From NCBI GenBank assembly GCA_017473435.1, contig JAFULG010000052.1, forward strand, positions 1 to 34,825: a stretch of DNA of 34,825 nucleotides. The letters run 5' to 3'. Below are positions 23,922-30,953 of this stretch, piece after piece. A program made the position numbers and the translations under genes. The notes under the pieces are model-generated. The model made no database searches. It was not told the DNA's origin and saw only the letters and a program-made list of their open reading frames with translations. How positions within the stretch are numbered: the first letter of the stretch is position 1; the number at the start of each line of letters is the position of its first letter. This DNA is from Clostridia bacterium (GTDB taxonomy: Bacteria > Bacillota > Clostridia > Oscillospirales > Acutalibacteraceae).

Positions 23922-23932
23922 GCAAAAAAAGA

Positions 23933-23983
23933 AAAGTTCTTTTGTTTCTTTTCTTCCAAGAAAAGAAAGCCCGACCGGCGAGG
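23933..23983 (+). repeat. Dispersed repeat A (AAGTTCTTT ... palindrome ... GGCGAG), copy 1
   Basis: Contains AAAGTTCTTTTG, then a perfect 11-bp palindrome TTTCTTTTCTT-CC-AAGAAAAGAAA (23945-23968), then GCCCGACCGGCGAGG. The copy at 26511-26556 has the same order: AAAGTTCTTTG, ATTCTTTCTT-AC-AAGAAAGAAT, GCCCCGCGGCGAG. The palindrome arms differ between copies while pairing is kept. Confidence 0.7.
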
Positions 23984-24016
23984 TCATAAAACAATTATTC
24001 AATAATTAACAGTAAA

Positions 24017-24048
24017 AGCAGGTGTTTTTATCGAACACCTGCTTTTTT
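24017..24048 (+). terminator. Rho-independent terminator after the 23733 gene
   Basis: Perfect 10-bp stem AGCAGGTGTT / AACACCTGCT with a 7-base loop, then TTTTTTG. On the minus strand A-rich sequence also gives T runs, so it may serve the convergent kinase gene too. Confidence 0.88.
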
Positions 24049-24062
24049 GTAATATTTTTATG

Positions 24063-24128
24063 TGTAAGGGGTTTCACCCCTTACCAACCCTGACAAGCTT
24101 TTGTAAAAGCTTGACCAAAACTTTTCTT
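24063..24128 (-). repeat. Dispersed repeat B (hairpin + AAGCTTTTGTAAAAGCTT), copy 1
   Basis: A hairpin GTAAGGGGT-TTC-ACCCCTTAC (24064-24084) followed by CAAGCTTTTGTAAAAGCTTG and GACCAAAACTTTTCTT. The 35 bases 24094-24128 are identical to 26645-26679. It abuts the kinase stop codon. Confidence 0.85.
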
Positions 24129-24129
24129 A

Positions 24130-24963
24130 TTATTCACCTAACAGCTCAAGCAAATAAGGCACTGCCCTTTCAAAATCAACACCGTATGTATTTGAGCCCG
24201 GTGTTTCAAAGGTAATGCGGATACACTCAGCAGTATACTTTGCCGCAACGGTAAGAGCCTTTTTCCAGTCAAGACCGCACATCATCGCACCCATACATGT
24301 GCTTGAGAAGATGTCACCAGTGCCGTGGTAGGAGCAGGGAAGCTTGGGTTGCTCGAAGTAGAAGTATTCATCGTTAACTCTGTCGTAACCCATAACGCCC
24401 GTTTTACCGTCTTCGAAGCCTACACCCGTAAGCACAGAAATTTTAGCACCGAGTTCTGAAAGACCTGCGAGAAGCTCCTTTACGTAAGCCTCATCATACT
24501 TTTCCTTGTATTCCTTGCCGAGCATAAAGCAAGCCTCGGTAACATTTGGAACAATCATATCAGCCTTTTCACAAAGGGTAGCCATATACTTTGCATAGCT
24601 TTCGTCAAAGGTGGGATAAAGCTTGCCGTTGTCTGCCATTGCAGGATCAACAAGGATAATGTTGTCCTCTGTTTTAAAGTCAGCAAAGAACTCCTTCATA
24701 AGGTCTATCTGCTCAAAGGAGCCGAGATAGCCGGTATAAATACCGTCAAACTTGAAGCCTTCCTTTTTCCAATGCTCGGAGATGGGCTTGATTTCACTTG
24801 TGAGATCCTTAACGGTAAAGCCCGAGAACATTGTGTGTGTTGAAAGCACAGCGGTGGGAACAATAGCAGCTTCAACACCCATTGCGGAAATGATGGGAAG
24901 TGCAACGGTAAGTGAACACTTACCCACGCAGGAGATATCCTGAATTGTTACGATTCTTTTCAT
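24130..24963 (-). CDS. Pyridoxal/pyridoxamine kinase (PdxK/PdxY-like)
   Basis: A ribokinase-family enzyme that phosphorylates pyridoxal, pyridoxamine or pyridoxine to feed pyridoxal phosphate salvage. The 277-residue protein starts MKRIVTIQDISCVGKCSLTV and has the family segments VPTAVLSTHT, YTGYLGS, VDPAMADNGKLY, NVTEACFMLG and the anion-hole motif CSYHGTGDIFSS. The conserved Asp is the likely catalytic base. I choose the ATG at 24963, with AAGGTG 6 bases upstream; a GTG at 24972 lies within that ribosome binding site. It is divergent from a MocR-type regulator, the classic layout for PdxR control of vitamin B6 genes. Whether the preferred substrate is pyridoxal or pyridoxamine cannot be read from sequence. 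Confidence 0.9.
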   Translation of the reverse strand: MKRIVTIQDISCVGKCSLTVALPIISAMGVEAAIVPTAVLSTHTMFSGFTVKDLTSEIKPISEHWKKEGFKFDGIYTGYLGSFEQIDLMKEFFADFKTEDNIILVDPAMADNGKLYPTFDESYAKYMATLCEKADMIVPNVTEACFMLGKEYKEKYDEAYVKELLAGLSELGAKISVLTGVGFEDGKTGVMGYDRVNDEYFYFEQPKLPCSYHGTGDIFSSTCMGAMMCGLDWKKALTVAAKYTAECIRITFETPGSNTYGVDFERAVPYLLELLGE

Positions 24964-24991
24964 TATAAACACCTTACTTTTTTAAATTTTA

Positions 24992-25021
24992 TTGTTTACA
25001 AAATACTCAATATATATTATA
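24992..25021. promoter_or_regulatory. Overlapping divergent promoters of the kinase and MocR genes
   Basis: Plus strand: TTGTTT (24992-24997), 17 bases, TATTAT (25015-25020), toward the regulator. Minus strand: TATAAT at 25021-25016, toward the kinase, without a good -35 at 17 bases, as if it needs an activator. The two -10 boxes share five bases. A tandem AATCAG-AATCAG (25044-25055) upstream of the minus promoter is a possible operator, since MocR proteins often bind direct repeats. Confidence 0.55.
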
Positions 25022-25088
25022 CTATTTGTGACCTTATTAAAATAATCAGAATCAGTTTAATTTACATAGTCAATTGAGGTGAAAATTT

Positions 25089-26489
25089 ATGCTCACTTAC
25101 TCCTTTGAAAACCGCAACGGTATTAGCCTTTACGAATATCTTTATAACTGCATAAAGGAGGATATTCTCTCCTTCCGCCTTGCACCCGATGAAAAGCTTC
25201 CGTCAAAGCGCGCTCTTGCAAAAAACCTGAACATCAGCACCATAACCGTTGAATCAGCTTACGGTCAGCTCACTGCAGAGGGTTATATCTACTCTGTTCC
25301 CAAAAGCGGCTTTTATGTGTCTCGCATTGCCTCCTCAAAGGCTGTTAGGGAAGCAGAATCTGAAGCAGCAAGCGGCTCCCCAACAGAAAAAAGCGAGGAG
25401 CTTTTTGCCGATTTTGTAAAAAACAATGCCGCAAGTGACAACTTTCCCTTTGTCACCTGGACAAAGCTGATGCGCGAAACAATGTCAGATGAGCAAAAAA
25501 AACTTATGGTCAGTTCTCCGTCAGTGGGCATTTATGAGCTGAGAAAAGCCATTGCCGACTACCTTTTTCAGTTCCGCGGAATGAAGGTGAGTGCTGACAG
25601 AATCATCATCGGTGCGGGTACGGAATATCTTTACTCGCTGATTATTCAGCTTCTGGGCAGAGGCAAGCGTTACGCCCTTGAGGATCCCGGCTACAGAAAA
25701 ATTTATCACATTTACAAGGCAAACGAGGTTGACTGTGTTCACGTGCCCCTTGACGGTCAGGGCATTGATGTGGATATGCTTGAAAAAAGCAGAGCGGATG
25801 TGCTTCACATTTCACCGTCACACCACTTTCCCACGGGCATTGTAACCCCCGTCAGCCGCCGATACGAGCTTTTATCCTGGGCATCGAAGTCAAAGGACAG
25901 GTACATCATTGAAGACGAATACGACAGCGAATTCCGCCTTTTAGGTAAGCCTATTCCCTCGCTTCAGAGCATTGATGTGCTTGAAAAGGTAATTTACATC
26001 AACACCTTTTCAAAGTCGCTAACGCCTACTATACGAATCAGTTATATGGTTTTACCCGAGGAGCTGATGAAAAAGTACAACGAAAAGCTGAGCTTTTACT
26101 CCTGCACGGTGGCCAATTTTGAGCAGTACACCCTTGCCTCATTCATAAAGCGTGGCTACTTTGAAAAGCACATTAACCGTATGCGAAACTTTTACCGCAC
26201 CCAGCGTGACGGAATGATGGAAACGATAAAAAGCCACCCTCTTTACGAGAGAGTGACCGTAACCGAGGAGAACTCGGGGCTGCATTTTCTTCTGACCGTG
26301 CGTACGAACTTAAGTGACGGTGAGCTTATTAAAAGGGCGAGAGAAAAAGGAATCAATGTTTCGTGCCTTAGTCAGTATTATTTTGACGGCAGGAACAGCA
26401 AGGAGCACACGCTGATTATCAACTACTCGGGAATTGAGAGAGAGAGGATGAAGGAAGCGGTGGAGAGATTGTTTGAGGCGGTGCTATAG
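25089..26489 (+). CDS. MocR/PdxR-type GntR regulator with aminotransferase domain
   Basis: A 466-residue fusion of an N-terminal GntR-type winged helix (residues about 10-75; LAPDEKLPSKRALAKNLNIS, TVESAYGQLTAEGYIYSVPKSGFYV) and a fold-type I aminotransferase domain. The latter has IIIGAGTEYLYSLI, YALEDPGYRKIYHIY, HISPSHHFPTGIV, IIEDEYDSEFR and the PLP-binding Lys in INTFSKSLTPTIRISYMVLP. MocR/PdxR proteins sense pyridoxal phosphate and control its synthesis or salvage. Divergence from a pyridoxal-type kinase makes PdxR function likely, though other MocR proteins regulate unrelated pathways. GAGGTG lies 7 bases before the ATG. Confidence 0.88.
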   Translation: MLTYSFENRNGISLYEYLYNCIKEDILSFRLAPDEKLPSKRALAKNLNISTITVESAYGQLTAEGYIYSVPKSGFYVSRIASSKAVREAESEAASGSPTEKSEELFADFVKNNAASDNFPFVTWTKLMRETMSDEQKKLMVSSPSVGIYELRKAIADYLFQFRGMKVSADRIIIGAGTEYLYSLIIQLLGRGKRYALEDPGYRKIYHIYKANEVDCVHVPLDGQGIDVDMLEKSRADVLHISPSHHFPTGIVTPVSRRYELLSWASKSKDRYIIEDEYDSEFRLLGKPIPSLQSIDVLEKVIYINTFSKSLTPTIRISYMVLPEELMKKYNEKLSFYSCTVANFEQYTLASFIKRGYFEKHINRMRNFYRTQRDGMMETIKSHPLYERVTVTEENSGLHFLLTVRTNLSDGELIKRAREKGINVSCLSQYYFDGRNSKEHTLIINYSGIERERMKEAVERLFEAVL

Positions 26490-26510
26490 GGTAAAAATAA
26501 AGAAACAAGC

Positions 26511-26556
26511 AAAGTTCTTTGATTCTTTCTTACAAGAAAGAATGCCCCGCGGCGAG
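26511..26556 (+). repeat. Dispersed repeat A, copy 2
   Basis: AAAGTTCTTTG, perfect 10-bp palindrome ATTCTTTCTT-AC-AAGAAAGAAT (26522-26543), then GCCCCGCGGCGAG. Same order as copy 1 at 23933-23983. It follows the regulator gene as copy 1 follows the 23733 gene. Confidence 0.7.
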
Positions 26557-26580
26557 CGATGGAAATAATTATATAAAAGA

Positions 26581-26610
26581 AAGAGGGCGGAAAACCGTCC
26601 TCTTTTTTGT
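26581..26610 (+). terminator. Rho-independent terminator after the MocR-type gene
   Basis: 10-bp stem with one G-U (AAGAGGGCGG / CCGTCCTCTT, loop AAAA), then TTTTTTG. Confidence 0.88.
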
Positions 26611-26617
26611 TAAAACC

Positions 26618-26679
26618 AAGAGGGCTCTGCCCTCTTGACTTCCGCAAGCTTTTGTAAAAGCTTGACCAAAACTTTTCTT
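26618..26679 (-). repeat. Dispersed repeat B, copy 2
   Basis: Hairpin AAGAGGGC-TCT-GCCCTCTT (26618-26636) and, at 26645-26679, the 35 bases identical to 24094-24128, including AAGCTTTTGTAAAAGCTT. It abuts the end of spoVAE, as copy 1 abuts the end of the kinase gene. Confidence 0.85.
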
Positions 26680-26685
26680 GTTTTC

Positions 26686-27054
26686 TCATTTTCTGTCCTT
26701 CGGCCTTGCGAACACCGATGCCACAAGTCCGCATATAATCGCCGCCATTGTGCCCACCGAAGCCGCCGAAAGCGGTCCGCTCAGAGCTCCCAGCAAGCCC
26801 TCCTCATCAACCGCCTTTTTCGTTTCCCTCGCGAGGGTATAACCAAAGCCCGTCAGCGGCACCGTTGCACCTGCTCCGCCGAAATCAGCAATAGACTCGT
26901 ACACACCTAAAGCACCGAGGATAACTCCCACAACAACAAACATCACAAGTATTTTTGCCGGTGTAAGCTTTGTGTAGTCGATTAACAGCTGACCTATAAC
27001 ACATATAACTCCCCCGACAACAAACGCCTTAAGCAGCATTATAATAACATCCAT
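26686..27054 (-). CDS. spoVAE: Stage V sporulation protein AE
   Basis: SpoVAE belongs to the SpoVA complex of the spore inner membrane, which moves Ca-dipicolinate in during sporulation and out during germination. The 122-residue protein is highly hydrophobic with about four membrane helices and the family segments GGVICVIGQLLIDYTKLTPAKILV, GVYESIADFGGAGATVPLTGFG and GGVxx-like GLLGALSGPLSAASVG. AAGGAG lies 8 bases before the ATG at 27054. The ATG overlaps the TGA of the small upstream gene (TGATG), so translation is coupled. It is last in the operon. Confidence 0.93.
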   Translation of the reverse strand: MDVIIMLLKAFVVGGVICVIGQLLIDYTKLTPAKILVMFVVVGVILGALGVYESIADFGGAGATVPLTGFGYTLARETKKAVDEEGLLGALSGPLSAASVGTMAAIICGLVASVFARPKDRK

Positions 27055-27227
27055 CAGATCAGCTCCTTAATGAAACTACAGCCACACTTACCCGTACCGA
27101 GAAGCTTAATTCCAAGCACAGCCGCAATAACAACAGCTGAAACACACAGTACCTTTTTGGTGTAATAAAGGTACTTACTGCATTTGCCGATATAGTAAAG
27201 ACACTTAAGATGTTTTGCATATTTCAT
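27054..27227 (-). CDS. Small Cys-rich membrane protein inside the spoVA operon
   Basis: A 57-residue protein I do not recognise. It has a Tyr/Lys/Cys-rich N-terminus (MKYAKHLKCLYYIGKCSKYL), one hydrophobic helix (about 27-46, VLCVSAVVIAAVLGIKLLG) and a KCGC segment near the C-terminus; cysteines at 9, 16, 28, 48 and 50. The ATG at 27227 has AGGAG 8 bases upstream; a GTG at 27236 is closer to the ribosome binding site than usual. It lies 14 bases after spoVAD and overlaps the spoVAE start, so it is a genuine operon member. Forespore expression with SpoVA is inferred from position only. Confidence 0.7.
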   Translation of the reverse strand: MKYAKHLKCLYYIGKCSKYLYYTKKVLCVSAVVIAAVLGIKLLGTGKCGCSFIKELI

Positions 27228-27241
27228 ATAATTCACTCCTG

Positions 27242-27643
27242 TCAGATAACAAAATGTAAAAGATGAGCAATTCCCGGGATGCTCTCCCCTTCCCGTGAGG
27301 AAACAGGCGACATCAATGCACCCGTGGCAACAAAAAGCAGATTTTTAAGCTTTCCCTTACGCATCTCGTCAAGTATATAACTGCACAGCACACTTCCGCA
27401 GCAGCCGCACCCCGAGCCTCCCGAATGAACATCCTGCTTTTTACGGTCGAAAATCATCAGTCCGCAATCCTGATGCACCGCTGAAATATCGAGGTTATCC
27501 TCCTTTTGCAAAAGCTCACGGAGAAGACGGCTGCCCACAAGTCCGAGATCACCTGTGAGAATCATATCATAGTCCGAGGGCAGTGTGTTCGTGTCACGGA
27601 GAAAATCGGAGATGGTTTTGCGGGCGGAAGGGGTAAATGTCAA
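27242..27643 (-). pseudogene. spoVAD: Stage V sporulation protein AD, C-terminal part only (interrupted)
   Basis: SpoVAD is the soluble thiolase-like SpoVA subunit that binds dipicolinic acid; the full protein is about 340 residues. Only the last about 130 are here: YDMILTGDLGLVGSRLLREL, DISAVHQDCGLMIFD, SGGSGCGCCGSVL, NLLFVATGALMSPVS and ESIPGIAHLLHF all align with the end of Bacillus SpoVAD. The fragment begins near TFTPSARKTI, matching the MAPAAADTI region of the full protein at about residue 206. The reading frame is intact to its stop, but upstream the DNA turns AT-rich, meets a stop within ten codons and has no ribosome binding site. A mobile element therefore splits the gene here; the N-terminal part is not in the window. 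Confidence 0.85.
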
Positions 27644-27861
27644 GAGAAAACCATAAAATTTTTCAAAACCTCAAAACCCTTGATTTTACTGGATTTGTGG
27701 CACTTCAATTATGGGTGCAGCTATGGGGTGGTTGGTGTTAAACATAGACCATATGGCAATTTTATTGTAAGTTTTTCACAAAAAGATACGCATAAATTTG
27801 ACATCAAATTTTGTAGGCGAAAATTATTATCTTAAACAACAAATATTTTTCTTGACAAATC

Positions 27862-27892
27862 AAAAAACTGCCATTATAAAAATAGCAGTTTT
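27862..27892 (-). terminator. Terminator after the dprA-like gene
   Basis: Minus strand: 12-bp stem with one G-U (AAAACTGCTATT / AATGGCAGTTTT), 5-base loop, ending in a T run. It lies 9 bases past the stop codon and ends the ATPase-RecQ-DprA transcript before the spoVAD junction. Confidence 0.85.
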
Positions 27893-27900
27893 CGATATAA

Positions 27901-28878
27901 TTAATCAAAGAAACTTAATTGAACACCTACATTTTTTTTAACTTCACTTTGAATTGATTTGACTTTTGACTTGTCAAATTCAATTTTGGTTATAACTCCA
28001 CTCCAATTTTCATCTATCGGAATTGCACCCATTTTTATAAGTTCCAAATTTCCGGAATATTCGATATTGCGACAATACTCGGTACACCAACCCTTTTTTA
28101 GGTTTTCGATTGCTCCGTTCCAAGTACCACCTTTGTTTTTATCAGTTTTTATGACAATGGTTGCATCACTTTGAGAGTAGATGTATTTATTTCTCATCAT
28201 AGCAAATCCTACATTAAATCCCGCGGTTGGGATTGAAGCAGATAATAACAACAAATTACCTCTATTAATAGATTTCACTATATCTGCCTTTCGCATTTTT
28301 TGCATCATAGAATCAGCTAAGTATTCTATAACAAAGCCATTATTATCTAATGCTGTTTGTGTGGATACTGTATCAATTCCCTTGGCACCACCCGTAACGA
28401 TGCCATAACCCTTTTGCATTACTTTTGATACGGTGTTTTGAGTAAAACCAATATCATCGTCATTAACAGTTCGTGAACCTACAAAACCAACAGACTGCTT
28501 ATTTAAAAGTTCAATGTTACCTGCGGTGTAGAAAATTGGTGGACAGTTATTACCTAATTTTTGTTTTAACAACCTTGGGTAATTATTTTCGGCTCGCGTT
28601 GTAATCATAATTCCCATATTTTCATATTTGGAAATCTCAAAGCTTATACTGCCGCTTCTTTCCAATAGTCGCAAATATCTATTTGCCATCATTTCATCTA
28701 CTTCTAACTTTTCTAAAAAATCAGATTTACTGAAAATCAACAAATCATTAGGCTCCAACCCTTTAGAAAACAAACGCGAAGCAAGTTCTCCCCATTCCCT
28801 AGGTTCTAATGGTTTAATATCTGCATCGACACACAAATGACTGCAAAAGATCACTATTGCTTCTGAATTTTTATTCAT
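27901..28878 (-). CDS. DprA/Smf-like DNA-processing protein
   Basis: A 325-residue protein of the DprA/SLOG Rossmann family. In competent bacteria DprA binds incoming single-stranded DNA and loads RecA. The core is at residues about 95-290: PPIFYTAGNIELLN, SVGFVGSRTVND, GYGIVTGGAKGIDTVSTQTAL and MRNKYIYSQSDATIVIKTDKNKGGTW, matching DprA in order but diverged at the usual GAxxRN and phosphate-binding residues. The N-terminal 90 residues could be a helical domain. The C-terminus VQLSFFD resembles a sliding-clamp binding motif. AAGGAG overlaps the end of the RecQ gene and the ATG lies two bases after its stop, so the two are tightly coupled. It is not the housekeeping dprA by context. Confidence 0.85.
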   Translation of the reverse strand: MNKNSEAIVIFCSHLCVDADIKPLEPREWGELASRLFSKGLEPNDLLIFSKSDFLEKLEVDEMMANRYLRLLERSGSISFEISKYENMGIMITTRAENNYPRLLKQKLGNNCPPIFYTAGNIELLNKQSVGFVGSRTVNDDDIGFTQNTVSKVMQKGYGIVTGGAKGIDTVSTQTALDNNGFVIEYLADSMMQKMRKADIVKSINRGNLLLLSASIPTAGFNVGFAMMRNKYIYSQSDATIVIKTDKNKGGTWNGAIENLKKGWCTEYCRNIEYSGNLELIKMGAIPIDENWSGVITKIEFDKSKVKSIQSEVKKNVGVQLSFFD

Positions 28879-28880
28879 AA

Positions 28881-30929
28881 CTACTCCTTACTGCTGCTAT
28901 CAGCTAATGCAAATGGAACAACCTGTTCACAACCGGCTTGCATAAGTAAATAACCACAAACTGTTAATGTCCATTTGGAATCAACAACATCATCAACCAA
29001 AATCAGTTTTTGAGGTATATCGTTACACGATTTAACAGAAAAAGAATTTAATGCATTATTGCACTGATAAGTACTGTTTTCCATTTCCTTTTGTGGACTT
29101 GCATCTGATTTTTCTAATAAATCCACATATTTTAACCCCAATTTATTCGCCAATCTCTCAGCAAAATCTGACACAAGATTGCTTCTTAGCGAAGATACAT
29201 TGGTTATAGCATATCCGGTTAAATCTATGCGTTCTTTCAAAACATTTGCCGCTTTAGCGACTAATTCATCAGAAAATTGTTCTTTATTTGAATACTTGCC
29301 TTCTTTAACCATTTGTCCATATCCGGGGTCTCCATATTTGGAAAGACAAATTCCTTTTTCCATAATATGCTCTATTTTCTTACCATTAGGCCATCTTTTT
29401 CTTGGCTCGATTTCCAAAATCAAAGCATTTATATATTCGGCCGCTTTTTCCCTTGACGCTAACGATATTGATGATCCATCAATTATATCCTTACCGGTAC
29501 AATTAGAGCATTTACCGCAATTTTCAGCAGTTTTATCATCTAAGCAATTAACACAGAACTTGCTATAACAATCGTTTGTTTCTATAAGCTGCTTCATCTG
29601 TAAAAGCTCCGCTCTGCGAATTCCTGTAACTTCGTTATAATGTTTTTCATCATAATTGAATGGTTTTGGTGTTCTGTAATATAATCTGTCTTTTGTGATA
29701 AAACCTTCACTCTGCAAGAATGACAACGCCTTTTCAATTCTGCCTGTTCTTGCATTCACATCATTAATAATTTCTACTTTCTTGCTTCCGTCACGACTTT
29801 CAATACTGCTGATAACTTTTTCTGCTTCATATCTTGTAGGAAATGCGGTATCAATAAAATAGTTATTAATATCTTCATCCTCTTTACCGGACATTAAAAA
29901 GATATATGCATCATCTATATTTCTTCCGGCTCTGCCGATTTGTTGATAATATGCTACAATATTGGATGGAGATTGATAATGAATAACAAAAGATATATCA
30001 TCTTTATCATATCCCATACCAAGCTTAACCGTCGCAACAATTGCTTTGATTTTGTTGTTTTTAAAATCATCCAAAGCTACTTCGTTGGTATGCTCCATAT
30101 CCTGGCTTTTTGAATAATATGACATAGCCGATATATTATTTTTACTTAAAAAATCAGCTAAATAATCACAGTCTCTCTGAGTTAAGCAATATATAATACC
30201 GGTACCGGGAATTTTATTTAAATTCTCCAAAAGCCATGCATATCTATCGACCTTATTCTGCAAATCAAGGACTTGCATATGCAAAGATTTTCTTGATAAA
30301 GGTCCGCGAGATACAAAAACATCCTCGTTAAACTGCTTTTTTAAATCTTTTATTACTCGATCATTTGCAGTTGCGGTTGTTGCTAAAACTGCGACATTAG
30401 AAGATAATGTGCTTATAATTTTTCCAATTTTACCATATTCTAAACGAAAATCATGACCCCAATCGGAAATACAATGTGCTTCATCAACAACAAATAATCC
30501 GATATTGAACTGATGCAATCTACTTTGCACTTCTTCATTAAAAAGTGTCTCAGGTGTAATAAAAATCAAATCTAGTTTGTCAGTGGCCAAATCATCTAAA
30601 ATTTCACTTCGCCTTTCTTTAACCGTACTATTTAATACATCACAACGAATGCCAAGTTTTTTAGCCATTTCTGCCTGATTTTCCATAAGCACCAAAAGAG
30701 GACTAATTACCATTGTAAAGCCACGGTTTCTTTTTCTGAACATTTTAGTACACATAAAATACACAAGGCTTTTTCCCCAACCGGTTCTTTGTACTACTAA
30801 TGTTCTTCTGTTTGTCATCGTAGCTTCAATAGCTTCATATTGACCATCACGGAAATTAGCATCTTCTCCGTACACAGATTTTAATATTTTGTATGATTCC
30901 TTATAAATTTCAGGATTTTTTATTTCCAT
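28881..30929 (-). CDS. RecQ-family helicase fused to a ComF-like phosphoribosyltransferase domain
   Basis: A 682-residue protein. Residues 20-350 are a RecQ superfamily 2 helicase: QRTGWGKS (Walker A, 47-54), DEAH (149-152), TTAT (184-187) and QQIGRAGR (motif VI, 329-336). Cysteines 454, 459, 462, 471, 474 and 477 form a zinc module (CGKCSNC). Instead of a normal HRDC end, residues about 565-682 are a type I phosphoribosyltransferase-like domain: LRSNLVSDFAERLANKLGL and the PRPP-loop-like LILVDDVVDSKWT (642-654). Helicase, phosphoribosyltransferase and DprA are also the parts of the competence set ComFA/ComFC/DprA. The gene follows the ATPase by 24 bases and precedes the dprA-like gene. A role in defence or in processing foreign DNA is inferred. 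Confidence 0.88.
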   Translation of the reverse strand: MEIKNPEIYKESYKILKSVYGEDANFRDGQYEAIEATMTNRRTLVVQRTGWGKSLVYFMCTKMFRKRNRGFTMVISPLLVLMENQAEMAKKLGIRCDVLNSTVKERRSEILDDLATDKLDLIFITPETLFNEEVQSRLHQFNIGLFVVDEAHCISDWGHDFRLEYGKIGKIISTLSSNVAVLATTATANDRVIKDLKKQFNEDVFVSRGPLSRKSLHMQVLDLQNKVDRYAWLLENLNKIPGTGIIYCLTQRDCDYLADFLSKNNISAMSYYSKSQDMEHTNEVALDDFKNNKIKAIVATVKLGMGYDKDDISFVIHYQSPSNIVAYYQQIGRAGRNIDDAYIFLMSGKEDEDINNYFIDTAFPTRYEAEKVISSIESRDGSKKVEIINDVNARTGRIEKALSFLQSEGFITKDRLYYRTPKPFNYDEKHYNEVTGIRRAELLQMKQLIETNDCYSKFCVNCLDDKTAENCGKCSNCTGKDIIDGSSISLASREKAAEYINALILEIEPRKRWPNGKKIEHIMEKGICLSKYGDPGYGQMVKEGKYSNKEQFSDELVAKAANVLKERIDLTGYAITNVSSLRSNLVSDFAERLANKLGLKYVDLLEKSDASPQKEMENSTYQCNNALNSFSVKSCNDIPQKLILVDDVVDSKWTLTVCGYLLMQAGCEQVVPFALADSSSKE

Positions 30930-30953
30930 AATATTTTAACCTCTGCTTTTAAT

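Noticed and set aside
27711-27770. Plus-strand sequence encoding MGAAMGW, like the MGAAMAPAA motif of SpoVAD next to the junction
   Set aside because: It is on the strand opposite to spoVAD, the surrounding frame has stops on both sides and no other SpoVAD residues, so it is probably chance.
27506-27835. 109-codon plus-strand reading frame across the spoVAD junction
   Set aside because: Half of it is antisense to spoVAD and half lies in the element end; no family resemblance or ribosome binding site.
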